DNA of 50,485 nt, from the NCBI GenBank assembly GCA_027451105.1, contig DAIDKB010000037.1, forward strand, positions 1 to 50,485, written 5' to 3'. This document shows, one piece after another, positions 8,899 to 17,474 of the stretch. The notes beneath the pieces are model-generated. The model was not told the origin of the DNA. It was given only the letters and a program-made list of their open reading frames with translations, and did not search any database. The translations under genes were made by a program, and so were the position numbers. The stretch is from a bacterium. Its GTDB lineage: Bacteria; Patescibacteriota; Saccharimonadia; Saccharimonadales; Saccharimonadaceae. Each line of letters opens with the position of its first letter. Position 1 is the stretch's first letter.

Positions 8899-9600
8899 AT
8901 GGCAGCTAAAGACGCCGCTATTCGTAAGCGAACACAAATTGCCAAGGCTAATCGAACGATGTTTGTCTGGGTCGCGGCCGTGTCTGTTGTCGTTGGTTTT
9001 GCTTTGGTCGGCTCAATCTTTTTAGCGCAACGAATTTTCTTTAATGAAAAAGTTTTAGCTGCAAAAAATAATACGATTTCAATTTTGAATAAAGATAACA
9101 GTAACGTCAGTGAGCTTGAGGCTCAGGTGCGCGTGCTTGATACTAATCAGGCTTTAAGTACCGCCAAGGCCAAGCCAACTGACCAGACTATTCAGGTAAT
9201 TTTGGATGCTTTGCCGTCTGACGCCAACTCATTAGCACTTGGTGCCTCGCTGCAAAACGTACTATTAAACGGTATAAATGGGCTAAGTCTGCAGTCGCTA
9301 CAGGTTGATCCCGTTGTTGGTGTCGAATCACTATCGACCGACAGTTCGACGACTCAGGTAGCTACGACAACCACTACCGACTCGACTCAGCCACAGATTA
9401 CTTTCAGATTTGCCGTTAAAGGTAGTGAGGCGGCCTTAAAAGAAAGTCTAACTCGACTTGAGCGCTCGATTCGCGCAATTGATATTATCTCGCTAACAAT
9501 CGAAAACCAGGGTAATGATCGTTTAATGACGGTTGAAGCGCGAGCCTTTTATGAGCCGACTCGTACGGTCGAACTAAAAGATAAGGTAGTGAAGTCATGA
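8899..9600 (+). CDS. pilO: PilO-like type IV pilus assembly protein
   Basis: 233 aa. It has a basic N-terminus, one membrane segment (about residues 23-46), then a short coiled-coil region (ILNKDNSNVSELEAQVRVLDTNQAL) and a ferredoxin-like C-terminal part (ITFRFAVKGSEAALKESLTRLERSIRAIDIISLTI), which is the usual PilO architecture. A Ser/Thr-rich insertion (about 145-165) interrupts the domain. Sequence similarity to PilO is weak in this phylum, so the name depends on topology and on its place directly after pilN. The stop overlaps the next start (ATGA). Confidence 0.75.
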   Translation: MAAKDAAIRKRTQIAKANRTMFVWVAAVSVVVGFALVGSIFLAQRIFFNEKVLAAKNNTISILNKDNSNVSELEAQVRVLDTNQALSTAKAKPTDQTIQVILDALPSDANSLALGASLQNVLLNGINGLSLQSLQVDPVVGVESLSTDSSTTQVATTTTTDSTQPQITFRFAVKGSEAALKESLTRLERSIRAIDIISLTIENQGNDRLMTVEARAFYEPTRTVELKDKVVKS

Positions 9601-9839
9601 AAAAATCAGACATAGCCATGATTATATTAATTGCATCAGTTAGCGTTTTAATTGCGTATTTTGTGGCCAAGGGAATATTTGGCGGTAGCATCAACACAAG
9701 CCAGACCGTTAAAACGATTGATCCAATCGACTCTAAAATTGTCGATCCCGACCCGACAATCTTTAATAGCAATGCTATCAATCCAGCGGTCGAAGTTCAG
9801 ATTAGCGGCACCGCACAGACTCAATCAGGCACGCAATAG
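9597..9839 (+). CDS. Small membrane protein in the PilP position
   Basis: 80 aa, overlapping the PilO-like stop by 4 bases. It has one N-terminal membrane segment (residues 5-27) and a short, polar, acidic and Ser/Thr/Gln-rich outer tail with no lipobox cysteine. It occupies the slot where proteobacteria encode the lipoprotein PilP, but it is much shorter and has no visible homology to PilP. A monoderm cell needs no outer-membrane connection, so a different small stator subunit is plausible (inference). Confidence 0.65.
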   Translation: MKKSDIAMIILIASVSVLIAYFVAKGIFGGSINTSQTVKTIDPIDSKIVDPDPTIFNSNAINPAVEVQISGTAQTQSGTQ

Positions 9840-9851
9840 GATGATAGCAGT

Positions 9852-11615
9852 ATGGCACTCCTAACAAGTGATATACAGGACAAACTAGTTGGTCTTCTTA
9901 TCAGTGAAGGTCTAGTTGAAGAGGCGAAGCTACAAGAAGCTGGCGCCAAGTCGGCCGCCTCTAACAAACCACTGCTGGCGATTTTGACCGAAGACGATAT
10001 TGTTGATGATGAAATGCTGACGCACGCCATCGCGCAGGTCTCGGGAGTGCCATATGTCAACTTGACCAGTAGTTTGATTGATCAAAATGTTCTATCGCTA
10101 CTTCCCGAAGACATCGCCGAACGATTTATGGCCGTACCGCTAGCTGAGGTCCAAAATAGGTTAGCCGTAGCTATGATTGACGCCAATAATGTCCAAGCAG
10201 TTGATTACTTGGCTAATCGCATTCAGCGACCGCTCAAGGTATTTATGGCTTCAGAAGCCGGCGTGCGACATGTCTTGGATCAGTACAAGACCGACCTTTC
10301 GAGTGTCGGTGAAGCAGCCGAGGCCAGTCAGGCCGAAGCCAGCCTTGATTCTGATCGTGACGTAAAAACTATTGTTCAGGATTCACCAATCAGCAAGGCG
10401 CTTAGTACGATTTTGGAGTATGCAGTTAAATCACGGGCAAGTGATGTTCATGTCGAACCACTTGAGGGTTCACTCAAGATTCGGGTTCGGGTTGATGGTG
10501 TGCTACGCGAGATTATGCAGCTACCAAAAAGTATCGAACCAGCCCTTGTTAGCCGAATAAAAATTTTATCCAATTTAAAGATTGACGAACACCGTGTTCC
10601 GCAGGACGGCCAGTTTACGGTTAAGGTTGCTAACAAGGAAGTTGACCTTCGTATTGCAATTAGTCCAGTCGTTTGGGGTGAACAAGTCGTCATCCGTCTG
10701 TTGGATAAGTCCGGTAACTCGTTTGACCTTGAGGAGATGGGTTATGCCGGTCGCGCCCTCAGGGCAATCCGTCGTGGTATTGTACATCCAAATGGTATGG
10801 TCTTAACATCTGGTCCAACTGGTAGCGGTAAATCAACCAGTCTGTATGCTTTAATTAAAGAGATCAAGAACGATATGGTCAACATTGTGACACTAGAGGA
10901 CCCAGTTGAGTACAAAATGAACGGAGTTAATCAGATTCAAGTAAATGCCGATGTTGGCCTGACTTTTGCCACTGGTCTGCGCTCGATTTTACGTCAAGAC
11001 CCTGATGTTGTGATGGTAGGTGAGATTCGTGATGGCGAGACGGCTAACTTGGCCGTCCAGGCGGCCCTTACGGGTCACCTGGTGTTTAGCACGCTACACA
11101 CTAACAGTGCTGCCGGCGTCCTGCCGCGTCTGCTTGATATGGGTATAGAACCATTTTTGATCGCTAGTACAGTGAATACAATTATTGGTCAGCGTTTGGT
11201 GCGTCGTGTTTCGCCAAAACGCGAGACTTATCAGTCAAATCCGATTGAAACTCAAAATATTTTGGCCACAATCGGTCATTTACTGCCCAAGACACCGGCC
11301 GATGTCGCGGCGGTTTCACAAGATTTAGGCTATAAAGACTTGCCCCTAGCGGGCCAAAGCGCTTATACTTTAGTCAAGGGTATTGATACACCTCAGACGC
11401 CACACGGTTATAGTGGTCGTGCTGGTCTATACGAAGTTATGGACGTTAACACTGATATCCAAAACCTGATTGTTGCACGCGCTACCAGCTCCGAGATTCA
11501 GCGTATGGCGGTTTCTCAGGGAATGATCACAATGCGACAAGATGGATATCTAAAAGCGCTGCAGGGTATTACAACAATCGAAGAAGTTAATCGCGTAGCC
11601 GCCGATACGGCCTAA
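9852..11615 (+). CDS. pilB: PilB/GspE-type pilus extension ATPase
   Basis: 587 aa. The N-terminal ~150 residues form an MshEN/T2SSE-N domain (LVGLLISEGLVEEAKLQEA..., SLLPEDIAERFMAVPL). The catalytic part has the N2 domain (SDVHVEPLEGSLKIRVRVDGVLRE), Walker A GPTGSGKSTSLYAL (about residues 319-332), the Asp box TLEDPVEYKMNGVNQIQV, Walker B DPDVVMVGEIRDGETA and the His box TGHLVFSTLHTNSA. The four-cysteine zinc motif common in GspE/PilB is absent: the segment after QRLVRRVSPK contains no Cys. The hexameric ATPase powers pilin polymerisation through PilC. Confidence 0.95.
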   Translation: MALLTSDIQDKLVGLLISEGLVEEAKLQEAGAKSAASNKPLLAILTEDDIVDDEMLTHAIAQVSGVPYVNLTSSLIDQNVLSLLPEDIAERFMAVPLAEVQNRLAVAMIDANNVQAVDYLANRIQRPLKVFMASEAGVRHVLDQYKTDLSSVGEAAEASQAEASLDSDRDVKTIVQDSPISKALSTILEYAVKSRASDVHVEPLEGSLKIRVRVDGVLREIMQLPKSIEPALVSRIKILSNLKIDEHRVPQDGQFTVKVANKEVDLRIAISPVVWGEQVVIRLLDKSGNSFDLEEMGYAGRALRAIRRGIVHPNGMVLTSGPTGSGKSTSLYALIKEIKNDMVNIVTLEDPVEYKMNGVNQIQVNADVGLTFATGLRSILRQDPDVVMVGEIRDGETANLAVQAALTGHLVFSTLHTNSAAGVLPRLLDMGIEPFLIASTVNTIIGQRLVRRVSPKRETYQSNPIETQNILATIGHLLPKTPADVAAVSQDLGYKDLPLAGQSAYTLVKGIDTPQTPHGYSGRAGLYEVMDVNTDIQNLIVARATSSEIQRMAVSQGMITMRQDGYLKALQGITTIEEVNRVAADTA

Positions 11616-11634
11616 AAGAAAGAGGTGGGAAGAA

Positions 11635-12705
11635 ATGAATAATCAAGAATTAAGAATCGAAGTACTGCTCGAAGAGGTAGTGCGTAAACGTGCTTCTGAC
11701 CTTCACCTTCAGGTCGGTTTGCCGCCAATGTTGCGTATCGATGGCTCGCTAGTTGCTGTTAACGGCTATGGCCCAATGGACGAGCCGGCTGTTGAAAGCT
11801 TAATTTTTGCTATTTTAGACCAAGATCAACGCCAGATTTTACTTAAGGATAAAGAGTTCGACTTTAGCTTCGCCTTCGGTACCTTGGGCCGTTTCCGTGT
11901 GAACGCCTACCATGAACGCGGTAACCTAGCCGCTGCCTTGCGTCTTATCCCGATTGATATCAAGACTTTGACCGAACTGGGTATGCCAAATGTCGTCATG
12001 GGCTTTGCTGATTATCCACGTGGTCTAGTGCTAGTGACTGGCCCAACCGGTAGTGGTAAGTCAACCACCTTGGCGGCGCTTGTTGACAAGATTAACAGTG
12101 AACGCGCCCAACATATTATTACGATCGAAGACCCAATCGAATTTACGCACAAATCTAAAAAATCAGTCGTTGTCCAACGTGAAGTTCACTATGACACCTA
12201 CAGTTTCTCGGCGGCACTTCGTTCAAGCTTACGTCAAGACCCTGATGTCGTTCTGATTGGTGAGATGCGCGACCTTGAGACTATCTCGGCGGCGATTACA
12301 ATTGCCGAAACCGGACACTTGGTGTTTGCCACCCTGCACACCAACAGCGCCGCTCAGTCTATTGACCGTATGATTGACGTTTTTCCACCGCACCAGCAGC
12401 CACAAATTAGGGCACAGTTGTCCAATATCCTGATGGCAATTTGTTCGCAGCGTTTAGTGCCGGCCATTGGCGGTGGGCGAGTAGTCGCGGCCGAGGTTTT
12501 GGTAGCCAACTCGGCTGTCCGTAATATTATTCGTGAAGGTAAATCACACCAACTTGATGCCGTTATTCAAACCGGTGCTGATCAAGGTATGCAAACAATG
12601 GACCGAACGCTGGCCGGGCTAGTTCAAAGTGGTACCGTTACATATGACAATGCCCGCGACTACGCCGTTGATATAACTGAGTTTGAAAGGTTGATTAGGG
12701 GCTAA
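11635..12705 (+). CDS. pilT: PilT-type pilus retraction ATPase
   Basis: 356 aa, typical PilT length, with an AAGAGGTGGG ribosome binding site just upstream. An N-terminal PAS-like domain (RKRASDLHLQVGLPPMLRIDGSL) is followed by Walker A GPTGSGKSTTLAAL, the Asp box TIEDPIEF, Walker B DPDVVLIGEMRDLETISAAI, and the His box ETGHLVFATLHTNSA. Near the C-terminus the AIRNLIRE motif of PilT appears as AVRNIIREGKSHQL, which separates it from PilB. It depolymerises the pilus and so drives twitching or DNA/host retraction. Having both motors argues for dynamic pili. Confidence 0.95.
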   Translation: MNNQELRIEVLLEEVVRKRASDLHLQVGLPPMLRIDGSLVAVNGYGPMDEPAVESLIFAILDQDQRQILLKDKEFDFSFAFGTLGRFRVNAYHERGNLAAALRLIPIDIKTLTELGMPNVVMGFADYPRGLVLVTGPTGSGKSTTLAALVDKINSERAQHIITIEDPIEFTHKSKKSVVVQREVHYDTYSFSAALRSSLRQDPDVVLIGEMRDLETISAAITIAETGHLVFATLHTNSAAQSIDRMIDVFPPHQQPQIRAQLSNILMAICSQRLVPAIGGGRVVAAEVLVANSAVRNIIREGKSHQLDAVIQTGADQGMQTMDRTLAGLVQSGTVTYDNARDYAVDITEFERLIRG

Positions 12706-12706
12706 C

Positions 12707-13918
12707 ATGAAAAAATTTGCCTATGAAGCGCGTGACCAAGCCTCTAATAAGATTGTTAAGGCTACACTTCAGGCAGATTCAGAAAATGCCGCCGCTCGTT
12801 TATTGGTTGAGCAGGGTTTTACTCCTTTAAAGATTAAAGAAGAGTCGGCTGATAAGAACTTTTTTGAGCGCCTATCGGGACGAATTACCGTCAAGGACAA
12901 AGTTGTCTTTACGCGCCAGCTAGCGACTCTAATTGGCGCCGGCTTACCACTAGCCCAAAGCTTGCATACTGTGCTTGATCAGACTCAAAATAAACAACTG
13001 CAATCAATTATTCAAGAAATTACAGCGTCAGTTGAAGGCGGTAAGAGCCTATCGGATTCGTTTGCGAAACATACCGAGGTTTTTGATTCGGTCTTTATCG
13101 CATTAGTATCAGCCGGTGAAATTTCAGGTACGCTTGATGAGGCTCTGCAGCGGGTTGCCAATCAGCAAGAAAAAGACGCTGCTACCGCTAGCAAGATTAA
13201 AAGTGCTCTGACATACCCAATCATTGTGCTGGTTGTCATTATGGGTGTGATGGCCTTTATGTTATTTACAGTCGTGCCGCAGGTTGAGAAGTTGTATCAC
13301 GATCTTAAAAAGCAGCTACCAATGATTACTCAAGTGATGGTTAATACGGCTAACTTTTTGGCCCAATACTGGTGGCTGACATTATTGATAATCGGCATAG
13401 CTGGCTACTTTATTAATCAATACCTCAAGACTGAGGCGGGTATAAAACTTAGAGATACCTTCAAGCTCAACGTACCGCTATTCGGCGGGATGTTTCGAAA
13501 GCTATACATGGGGCGATTTGCTCGTACCGGCCAGACTCTGCTGAGCACTGGTGTTAGTATGCTCGACATGCTCAGAATTACCGGTACATCAATGAACAAT
13601 ACGGTTCTGGAAAAGAGTATTGCACGGGCTGCTGACAAGGTTAAGGGCGGTAAGGCTCTATCAGCGGCGCTACAGCCAGAGGATTATATTATGCCACTGG
13701 TACCGCAAATGATTAAAATTGGTGAGCAGTCTGGCCGGATTGACGAGATGATGGGTAAGGTCGCCCAAGTTTACGAAGATGAGCTTGACGAAGAGATTCG
13801 CAATATTTCTACGGCAATCGAGCCGATTTTAATGGTAGTCCTGGCGGTCGTGGCCGGTGGCATGGTGGGCGCTATCTTGTTGCCAATCTATGGCTTGGTC
13901 AATGGTATTAACGTATAG
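12707..13918 (+). CDS. pilC: PilC, pilus inner-membrane platform protein
   Basis: 403 aa with the two tandem T2SSF domains expected for PilC/GspF. The N-terminal FAYEARDQASNKIVKATLQADSENAAARLLVEQGFTPLKI is the usual PilC lead. The first F domain (about 65-190) includes FTRQLATLIGAGLPLAQSL; membrane segments follow at about 165-190 and 220-240. The second F domain includes RFARTGQTLLSTGVSMLDML, and a last membrane segment (about 375-398) closes the protein. It starts immediately after pilT. PilC couples the ATPases to pilin extraction from the membrane. Confidence 0.94.
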   Translation: MKKFAYEARDQASNKIVKATLQADSENAAARLLVEQGFTPLKIKEESADKNFFERLSGRITVKDKVVFTRQLATLIGAGLPLAQSLHTVLDQTQNKQLQSIIQEITASVEGGKSLSDSFAKHTEVFDSVFIALVSAGEISGTLDEALQRVANQQEKDAATASKIKSALTYPIIVLVVIMGVMAFMLFTVVPQVEKLYHDLKKQLPMITQVMVNTANFLAQYWWLTLLIIGIAGYFINQYLKTEAGIKLRDTFKLNVPLFGGMFRKLYMGRFARTGQTLLSTGVSMLDMLRITGTSMNNTVLEKSIARAADKVKGGKALSAALQPEDYIMPLVPQMIKIGEQSGRIDEMMGKVAQVYEDELDEEIRNISTAIEPILMVVLAVVAGGMVGAILLPIYGLVNGINV

Positions 13919-14003
13919 ACAATAAAATGCCTGTAGGGTACTATATACATAAGCATCTTGATAAGAGATTATAAAGTTCATTTGAAAGGTGGGAAAAGTT
14001 CCT

Positions 14004-14474
14004 ATGAACATTCAACAAAAAATAAAAGACATCAAAGACACAAAAGGTTTTACAATCATTGAGGTCGTTTTGGTCCTGGCGATTGCTGGACTGATTTTCT
14101 TGATGGTATTTACGGCTTTGCCGGCATTGCAGAGAAGTCAGCGCGACACCGCACGCAAGAATGATGTTAGCACGGTCGCTTCGTCGGTCACCAGCTATGC
14201 ATCCAATAATCGTGGAGCCTTTCCAGACTCAACTGGTTTAAGCTCGTACGTCACAAACCTTTCATCGAATACTACGACTGTGACGGTAACTTCTGCTGGA
14301 ACTATTCCATCATCGGTATCGCCAGCTGACGGTACAATTGTAGTTACTCAAAAAACTACCTGTGGCACCAGCAGTCCTGCCAGTGAGACACTTGGTAGTG
14401 GCACGACACGACAGTTTACAGTTGTCACCAAGCTTGAATCAGGCAATGGTGCTTACTTCTGCCAAGACAGCTAG
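14004..14474 (+). CDS. pilA: Major type IV prepilin candidate
   Basis: 156 aa from ATG 14004, behind AAGGTGGG (about 13985-13992). The GTG at 13989 would add five residues but overlaps that ribosome binding site. The leader is short and basic and ends in DTKG, cleaved before FTIIEVVLVLAIAGLIFLMVFTAL. This is a class III prepilin signal with Phe+1 and Glu+5 and a ~20-residue hydrophobic helix. A polar, Ser/Thr-rich globular head follows, with two Cys near the C-terminus (TTCGTS, FCQDS) that could form the D-loop disulphide. It has its own strong terminator at 14496, which suits a highly expressed major subunit. Rank as major pilin is inference. Confidence 0.85.
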   Translation: MNIQQKIKDIKDTKGFTIIEVVLVLAIAGLIFLMVFTALPALQRSQRDTARKNDVSTVASSVTSYASNNRGAFPDSTGLSSYVTNLSSNTTTVTVTSAGTIPSSVSPADGTIVVTQKTTCGTSSPASETLGSGTTRQFTVVTKLESGNGAYFCQDS

Positions 14475-14495
14475 AGTCTAAATTGTTAATAACTT

Positions 14496-14523
14496 AAGAG
14501 GCGCCCGACTAGGCGCTTCTTTT
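14496..14523 (+). terminator. Intrinsic terminator after the main pilin
   Basis: Stem AAGAGGCGCC / GGCGCTTCTT with a 6-nt loop, followed by TTCTTTT. It separates pilin transcription from pilD. Confidence 0.8.
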
Positions 14524-14542
14524 GATTTGTCGCCGCAGCTGA

Positions 14543-14548
14543 TATGAT
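14543..14548 (+). promoter_or_regulatory. -10 element for leaderless pilD
   Basis: TATGAT, exactly 7 nt before the pilD ATG at 14556. No ribosome binding site is present. Confidence 0.65.
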
Positions 14549-14555
14549 AGTGCTT

Positions 14556-15434
14556 ATGGAAATTACTATTTATATAGCCCTTGTTTTAGTCGGCCTATGC
14601 ATGGGCAGTTTTGCTGGGGCGACAACTTGGCGTTTACGCGCTAATGAACTGGCTGACGATAAAAAGCGTGGCGACAAATATGACGCCGCGGAATACAAAC
14701 GCTTAAAAAAACTATCACATGTTAAGACAGCCCAAGATAGGTCGGTCTGTTTAAATTGCTCGTATCGACTTCGCTGGTATGATTTGATCCCGCTTTTTAG
14801 CTGGCTATCACTGGGTGGTAGGTGCCGACAGTGCCACAAGCCAATTGGCTATTTTGAGCCTTTAATGGAGTTAGGTGTCGCTTTGTTCTTTGTGTTATCT
14901 TATGCCTTTTGGCCAGGACAGCTTAATTCGGTACTGCCAGTTCTTCATTTTGTCATATGGCTAATTGCCGGAGTGGTTTTGGCAATCTTATTTGCCTATG
15001 ATGCCAAGTGGTTTTTATTACCAGATAAAATCAACTACACACTGATTGGCCTGGGTTTGGTAAGTTCTGTTATCATTGCTGCTACCTCGGGCGCTCCAGC
15101 GGCTGCGGTCGGTAGTATTGCTGGATCGGTAGCAATTTTAAGTGGTCTATATTATCTAATTTACTTGGTATCACAGGGCAAATGGATCGGTTTTGGCGAC
15201 ATTAAACTAGGCTTAGGCTTGGCGCTACTACTAGGCGATTGGCGATTGGCTTTTATTGCTCTATTTATAGCTAACTTGGTTGGCTGCCTAATCGTCATTC
15301 CATTAATGGCGATAGGTAAACTCAAGCGCGACTCGCACATACCCTTTGGGCCGCTGCTAATTATTGGTACGGTTGTAGCCTGGTTGGCCGGCATGGCACT
15401 GCTTAGTTGGTATAGTGGTATAGTCTTAATTTAG
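14556..15434 (+). CDS. pilD: PilD prepilin peptidase/N-methyltransferase
   Basis: 292 aa from ATG 14556; the longer frame from 14544 would begin inside the -10 box. The start gives the usual N-terminal membrane helix with the family segment MGSFAGATTWRLRA. The zinc-binding methyltransferase loop has both CxxC pairs (SVCLNCSYRLRWYDLIPLFSWL and GGRCRQCHKP). The aspartyl protease residues are in AYDAKWFLLPDKINY and in the GxGD motif GFGDIKLGLGLALLLG. About eight membrane helices are predicted by eye. It cleaves the leaders of the prepilins in this cluster and methylates the new N-terminus. The loop between helix 1 and the first CxxC is unusually charged (DDKKRGDKYDAAEYKRLKKL). Confidence 0.95.
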   Translation: MEITIYIALVLVGLCMGSFAGATTWRLRANELADDKKRGDKYDAAEYKRLKKLSHVKTAQDRSVCLNCSYRLRWYDLIPLFSWLSLGGRCRQCHKPIGYFEPLMELGVALFFVLSYAFWPGQLNSVLPVLHFVIWLIAGVVLAILFAYDAKWFLLPDKINYTLIGLGLVSSVIIAATSGAPAAAVGSIAGSVAILSGLYYLIYLVSQGKWIGFGDIKLGLGLALLLGDWRLAFIALFIANLVGCLIVIPLMAIGKLKRDSHIPFGPLLIIGTVVAWLAGMALLSWYSGIVLI

Positions 15435-15458
15435 GGTTCGGCTGTTTGCTGCTTATGC

Positions 15459-15464
15459 TATAAT
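15459..15464 (+). promoter_or_regulatory. Extended -10 element for the minor pilin genes
   Basis: TTATGCTATAAT, an extended TGn -10, 9 nt before the ATG at 15474. This predicts a 2-3 nt leader. Confidence 0.65.
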
Positions 15465-15473
15465 TGTCCTTAA

Positions 15474-16250
15474 ATGGGCAACTTAAATAAAAACGGTTTT
15501 ACGCTTATAGAAACAATGCTTTTCTTGGCGATTACTGGAGCGCTGATAGTCGCTGTCCTGGTTGGTACGGGCGCCTCGATTAACGTTCAGCGCTATCGTG
15601 ATAGCGTTACGTCATTAAAGTCATTAATTCAAAGCCAGTATTCGGATGTTTTAAATGTGCAAAATCAGGCAACTGCTACTAATATAGCCTGTGATAGTAA
15701 CGCTAACATTAGCACTACTGGCAGTACAGTGCCACGCGGGCAGTCAGACTGCGTCATTATGGGTAAGTACGTTACAATTAACGGCTCTAATGTTACAACG
15801 AGTACGGTGATTGGTCACGCCAGCGGTACGACCACGTCTGATCTATCAGACATCAATTTAATTAAATCTTATAATTTATCAACTCTACCATCAAGCACTG
15901 AGACTTCGCAACTTGAGTGGGGGACTCAAATCGCTTGGCCAAAATCAGGTGGCGGTGCAAAAAGCCCGACAACACCGCGTTCGATTGCAATTTTAATTAT
16001 TCGTTCACCACAAAATGGTCAAAACTATACCTTTACTGGCGATGATATCACGGTGCCATTAAAATCACTGATCGTGGCTGGAGCAAGCAATCCAGGCCAG
16101 GGTCAGCGTACGATTTGCGTGGCATCCGATGGTTTAACTAATAATAATGATATGGCAATCTCGATTGGTGCCTATGCCGCCAGCAGTAGCGATATTGAGT
16201 CCAGGTCTAATAGCGTTAACCTTAGCCTAGGGATTAACAGCCAATGTTAG
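15474..16250 (+). CDS. Prepilin-like minor pilin 1
   Basis: 258 aa. Leader MGNLNKNG with cleavage before FTLIETMLFLAITGALIVAVLVG, giving Phe+1, Glu+5 and a hydrophobic N-terminal helix. The head is large, polar and rich in Ser/Thr/Asn, with Cys in NIACDSN, QSDCVIMG, RTICVAS and INSQC, so two disulphides are possible. Minor pilins prime pilus assembly and form the tip. It is first in a four-gene run (15474-18650) and overlaps the next start. It is larger than the major pilin, as expected for a tip subunit (inference). Confidence 0.8.
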   Translation: MGNLNKNGFTLIETMLFLAITGALIVAVLVGTGASINVQRYRDSVTSLKSLIQSQYSDVLNVQNQATATNIACDSNANISTTGSTVPRGQSDCVIMGKYVTINGSNVTTSTVIGHASGTTTSDLSDINLIKSYNLSTLPSSTETSQLEWGTQIAWPKSGGGAKSPTTPRSIAILIIRSPQNGQNYTFTGDDITVPLKSLIVAGASNPGQGQRTICVASDGLTNNNDMAISIGAYAASSSDIESRSNSVNLSLGINSQC

Positions 16251-16807
16251 GAATAAGGCTATTTCAAAGAGGGGATACTTTAATTGAGGTCTTATTTGCT
16301 GTGACAGTCTTTAGTCTGGTGACAGTTGGGGCATTATCGATTATGAACAGTAGCACGGCGATGGCCGAGCGGGCCCTCGAGACGACTTTGGTGCGTAATC
16401 AAATCGATGCTCAGGCCGAGGCCTTGCGCTATATTCACGACTCGTACGTCGCGGCCTATCCTAATCCGGTAGCTGGTCAACCGTCGGCCGAGTGGTCAAC
16501 TAATATCGTTGCCAATGAAGCGCCGAGCGCTTCAACATTCGGCAACTGTACGCCGCCGTCGAATGCTTTTGTGATTAATACTAATACCGAAAAGGTCGAA
16601 AGTCGTTCGGTTATTACATCCAATGTCCAGACGTATGCGCAGTTACGTTTGACTCCTTCAGTCTCGTCTGAGGGATTGTGGATAGAAGCGGTCAAAGCTA
16701 GCTCTACCAATAAATATGTTGATTTTCACATAAGAGCATGCTGGTCAAGCCAAGGATTGAGCACGCCGATGACGCTTGGCACGATTGTGAGGTTATATGA
16801 ACCGTAA
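16244..16807 (+). CDS. Prepilin-like minor pilin 2
   Basis: 187 aa, overlapping the upstream stop by 7 bases. The leader MLGIRLFQRG is cut before DTLIEVLFAVTVFSLVTVGALSIM, so +1 is Asp rather than Phe, as in PilV/GspI-type minor pilins with a GDTLIE signature; Glu+5 is kept. A helical neck (ALETTLVRNQIDAQAEALRYIHDSY) leads to a small head with Cys in FGNCTPP and RACWSS. It resembles the I/V-type subunit of a minor-pilin complex. Confidence 0.78.
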   Translation: MLGIRLFQRGDTLIEVLFAVTVFSLVTVGALSIMNSSTAMAERALETTLVRNQIDAQAEALRYIHDSYVAAYPNPVAGQPSAEWSTNIVANEAPSASTFGNCTPPSNAFVINTNTEKVESRSVITSNVQTYAQLRLTPSVSSEGLWIEAVKASSTNKYVDFHIRACWSSQGLSTPMTLGTIVRLYEP

Positions 16808-17471
16808 GGGATTTACGCTAATTGAGCTGATGCTAGCTATGACTTTTGTGTCAGCCCTACTGCTGGCTATTGCCATGACTGTTATTCAGATTAGCCATAT
16901 CTATACCAGGGGGTTGACTGTCAAAGAGGTTAATCAGGCTGGTCGTAGCTTAGCAATTGAGTTAAAGCGGGGCATCTCGCAGTCGGCGCCTTTTTCTATA
17001 CCAGGTGCTAAATACGTTAATCAGACCTGGGGTGGCCGTTTGTGTGTTGGTCAGTACAGCTATGTCTGGAACTACGGCACGACGCTTAACAATACGGCAA
17101 CTGATAAAAATAATAGTAATGTCTATTTGGATGGCAAGACCAAGATGAGCTTTATTAAAGTGCCCGACAGCGCCGGTGCCTATTGTTCGACACCGGGGTC
17201 TTTGGTTGATCAGACCAACGCGGTTGAGATGTTGGCCTCGGGTGACAACAGCTTGGCCCTGCAGAGTTTTTCGATTACTCAGGATTCAGCCGATTCAACT
17301 TCAGGTGAGGCCATTTACAGCATTTCGTATATCATTGGCACTAACAATCAAGCAGCTCTAAGTCCTAGCTATACTTCTTGCAAAGCACCGAACCAAACCG
17401 GCTCAGATTTAAATTACTGCTCAATTAATCAATTCGATATAGTGGTTCGCGCACTGAATGCATTACAATAA
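16797..17471 (+). CDS. Prepilin-like minor pilin 3 (PilW/GspJ-like)
   Basis: 224 aa, overlapping the previous gene by 11 bases. A very short leader MNRKG precedes FTLIELMLAMTFVSALLLAIAMTVIQI. After the helix, the pattern RGLTVKEVNQAGRSLAIELKRGISQS resembles the PilW/GspJ neck. The head has Cys at GRLCVGQY, AYCSTPG, TSCKAPN and NYCSIN. Gene order (I/V-like, then J/W-like, then X-like) mirrors the minor-pilin operons of other bacteria; the individual letter assignments are inference. Confidence 0.78.
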   Translation: MNRKGFTLIELMLAMTFVSALLLAIAMTVIQISHIYTRGLTVKEVNQAGRSLAIELKRGISQSAPFSIPGAKYVNQTWGGRLCVGQYSYVWNYGTTLNNTATDKNNSNVYLDGKTKMSFIKVPDSAGAYCSTPGSLVDQTNAVEMLASGDNSLALQSFSITQDSADSTSGEAIYSISYIIGTNNQAALSPSYTSCKAPNQTGSDLNYCSINQFDIVVRALNALQ

Positions 17472-17474
17472 ATT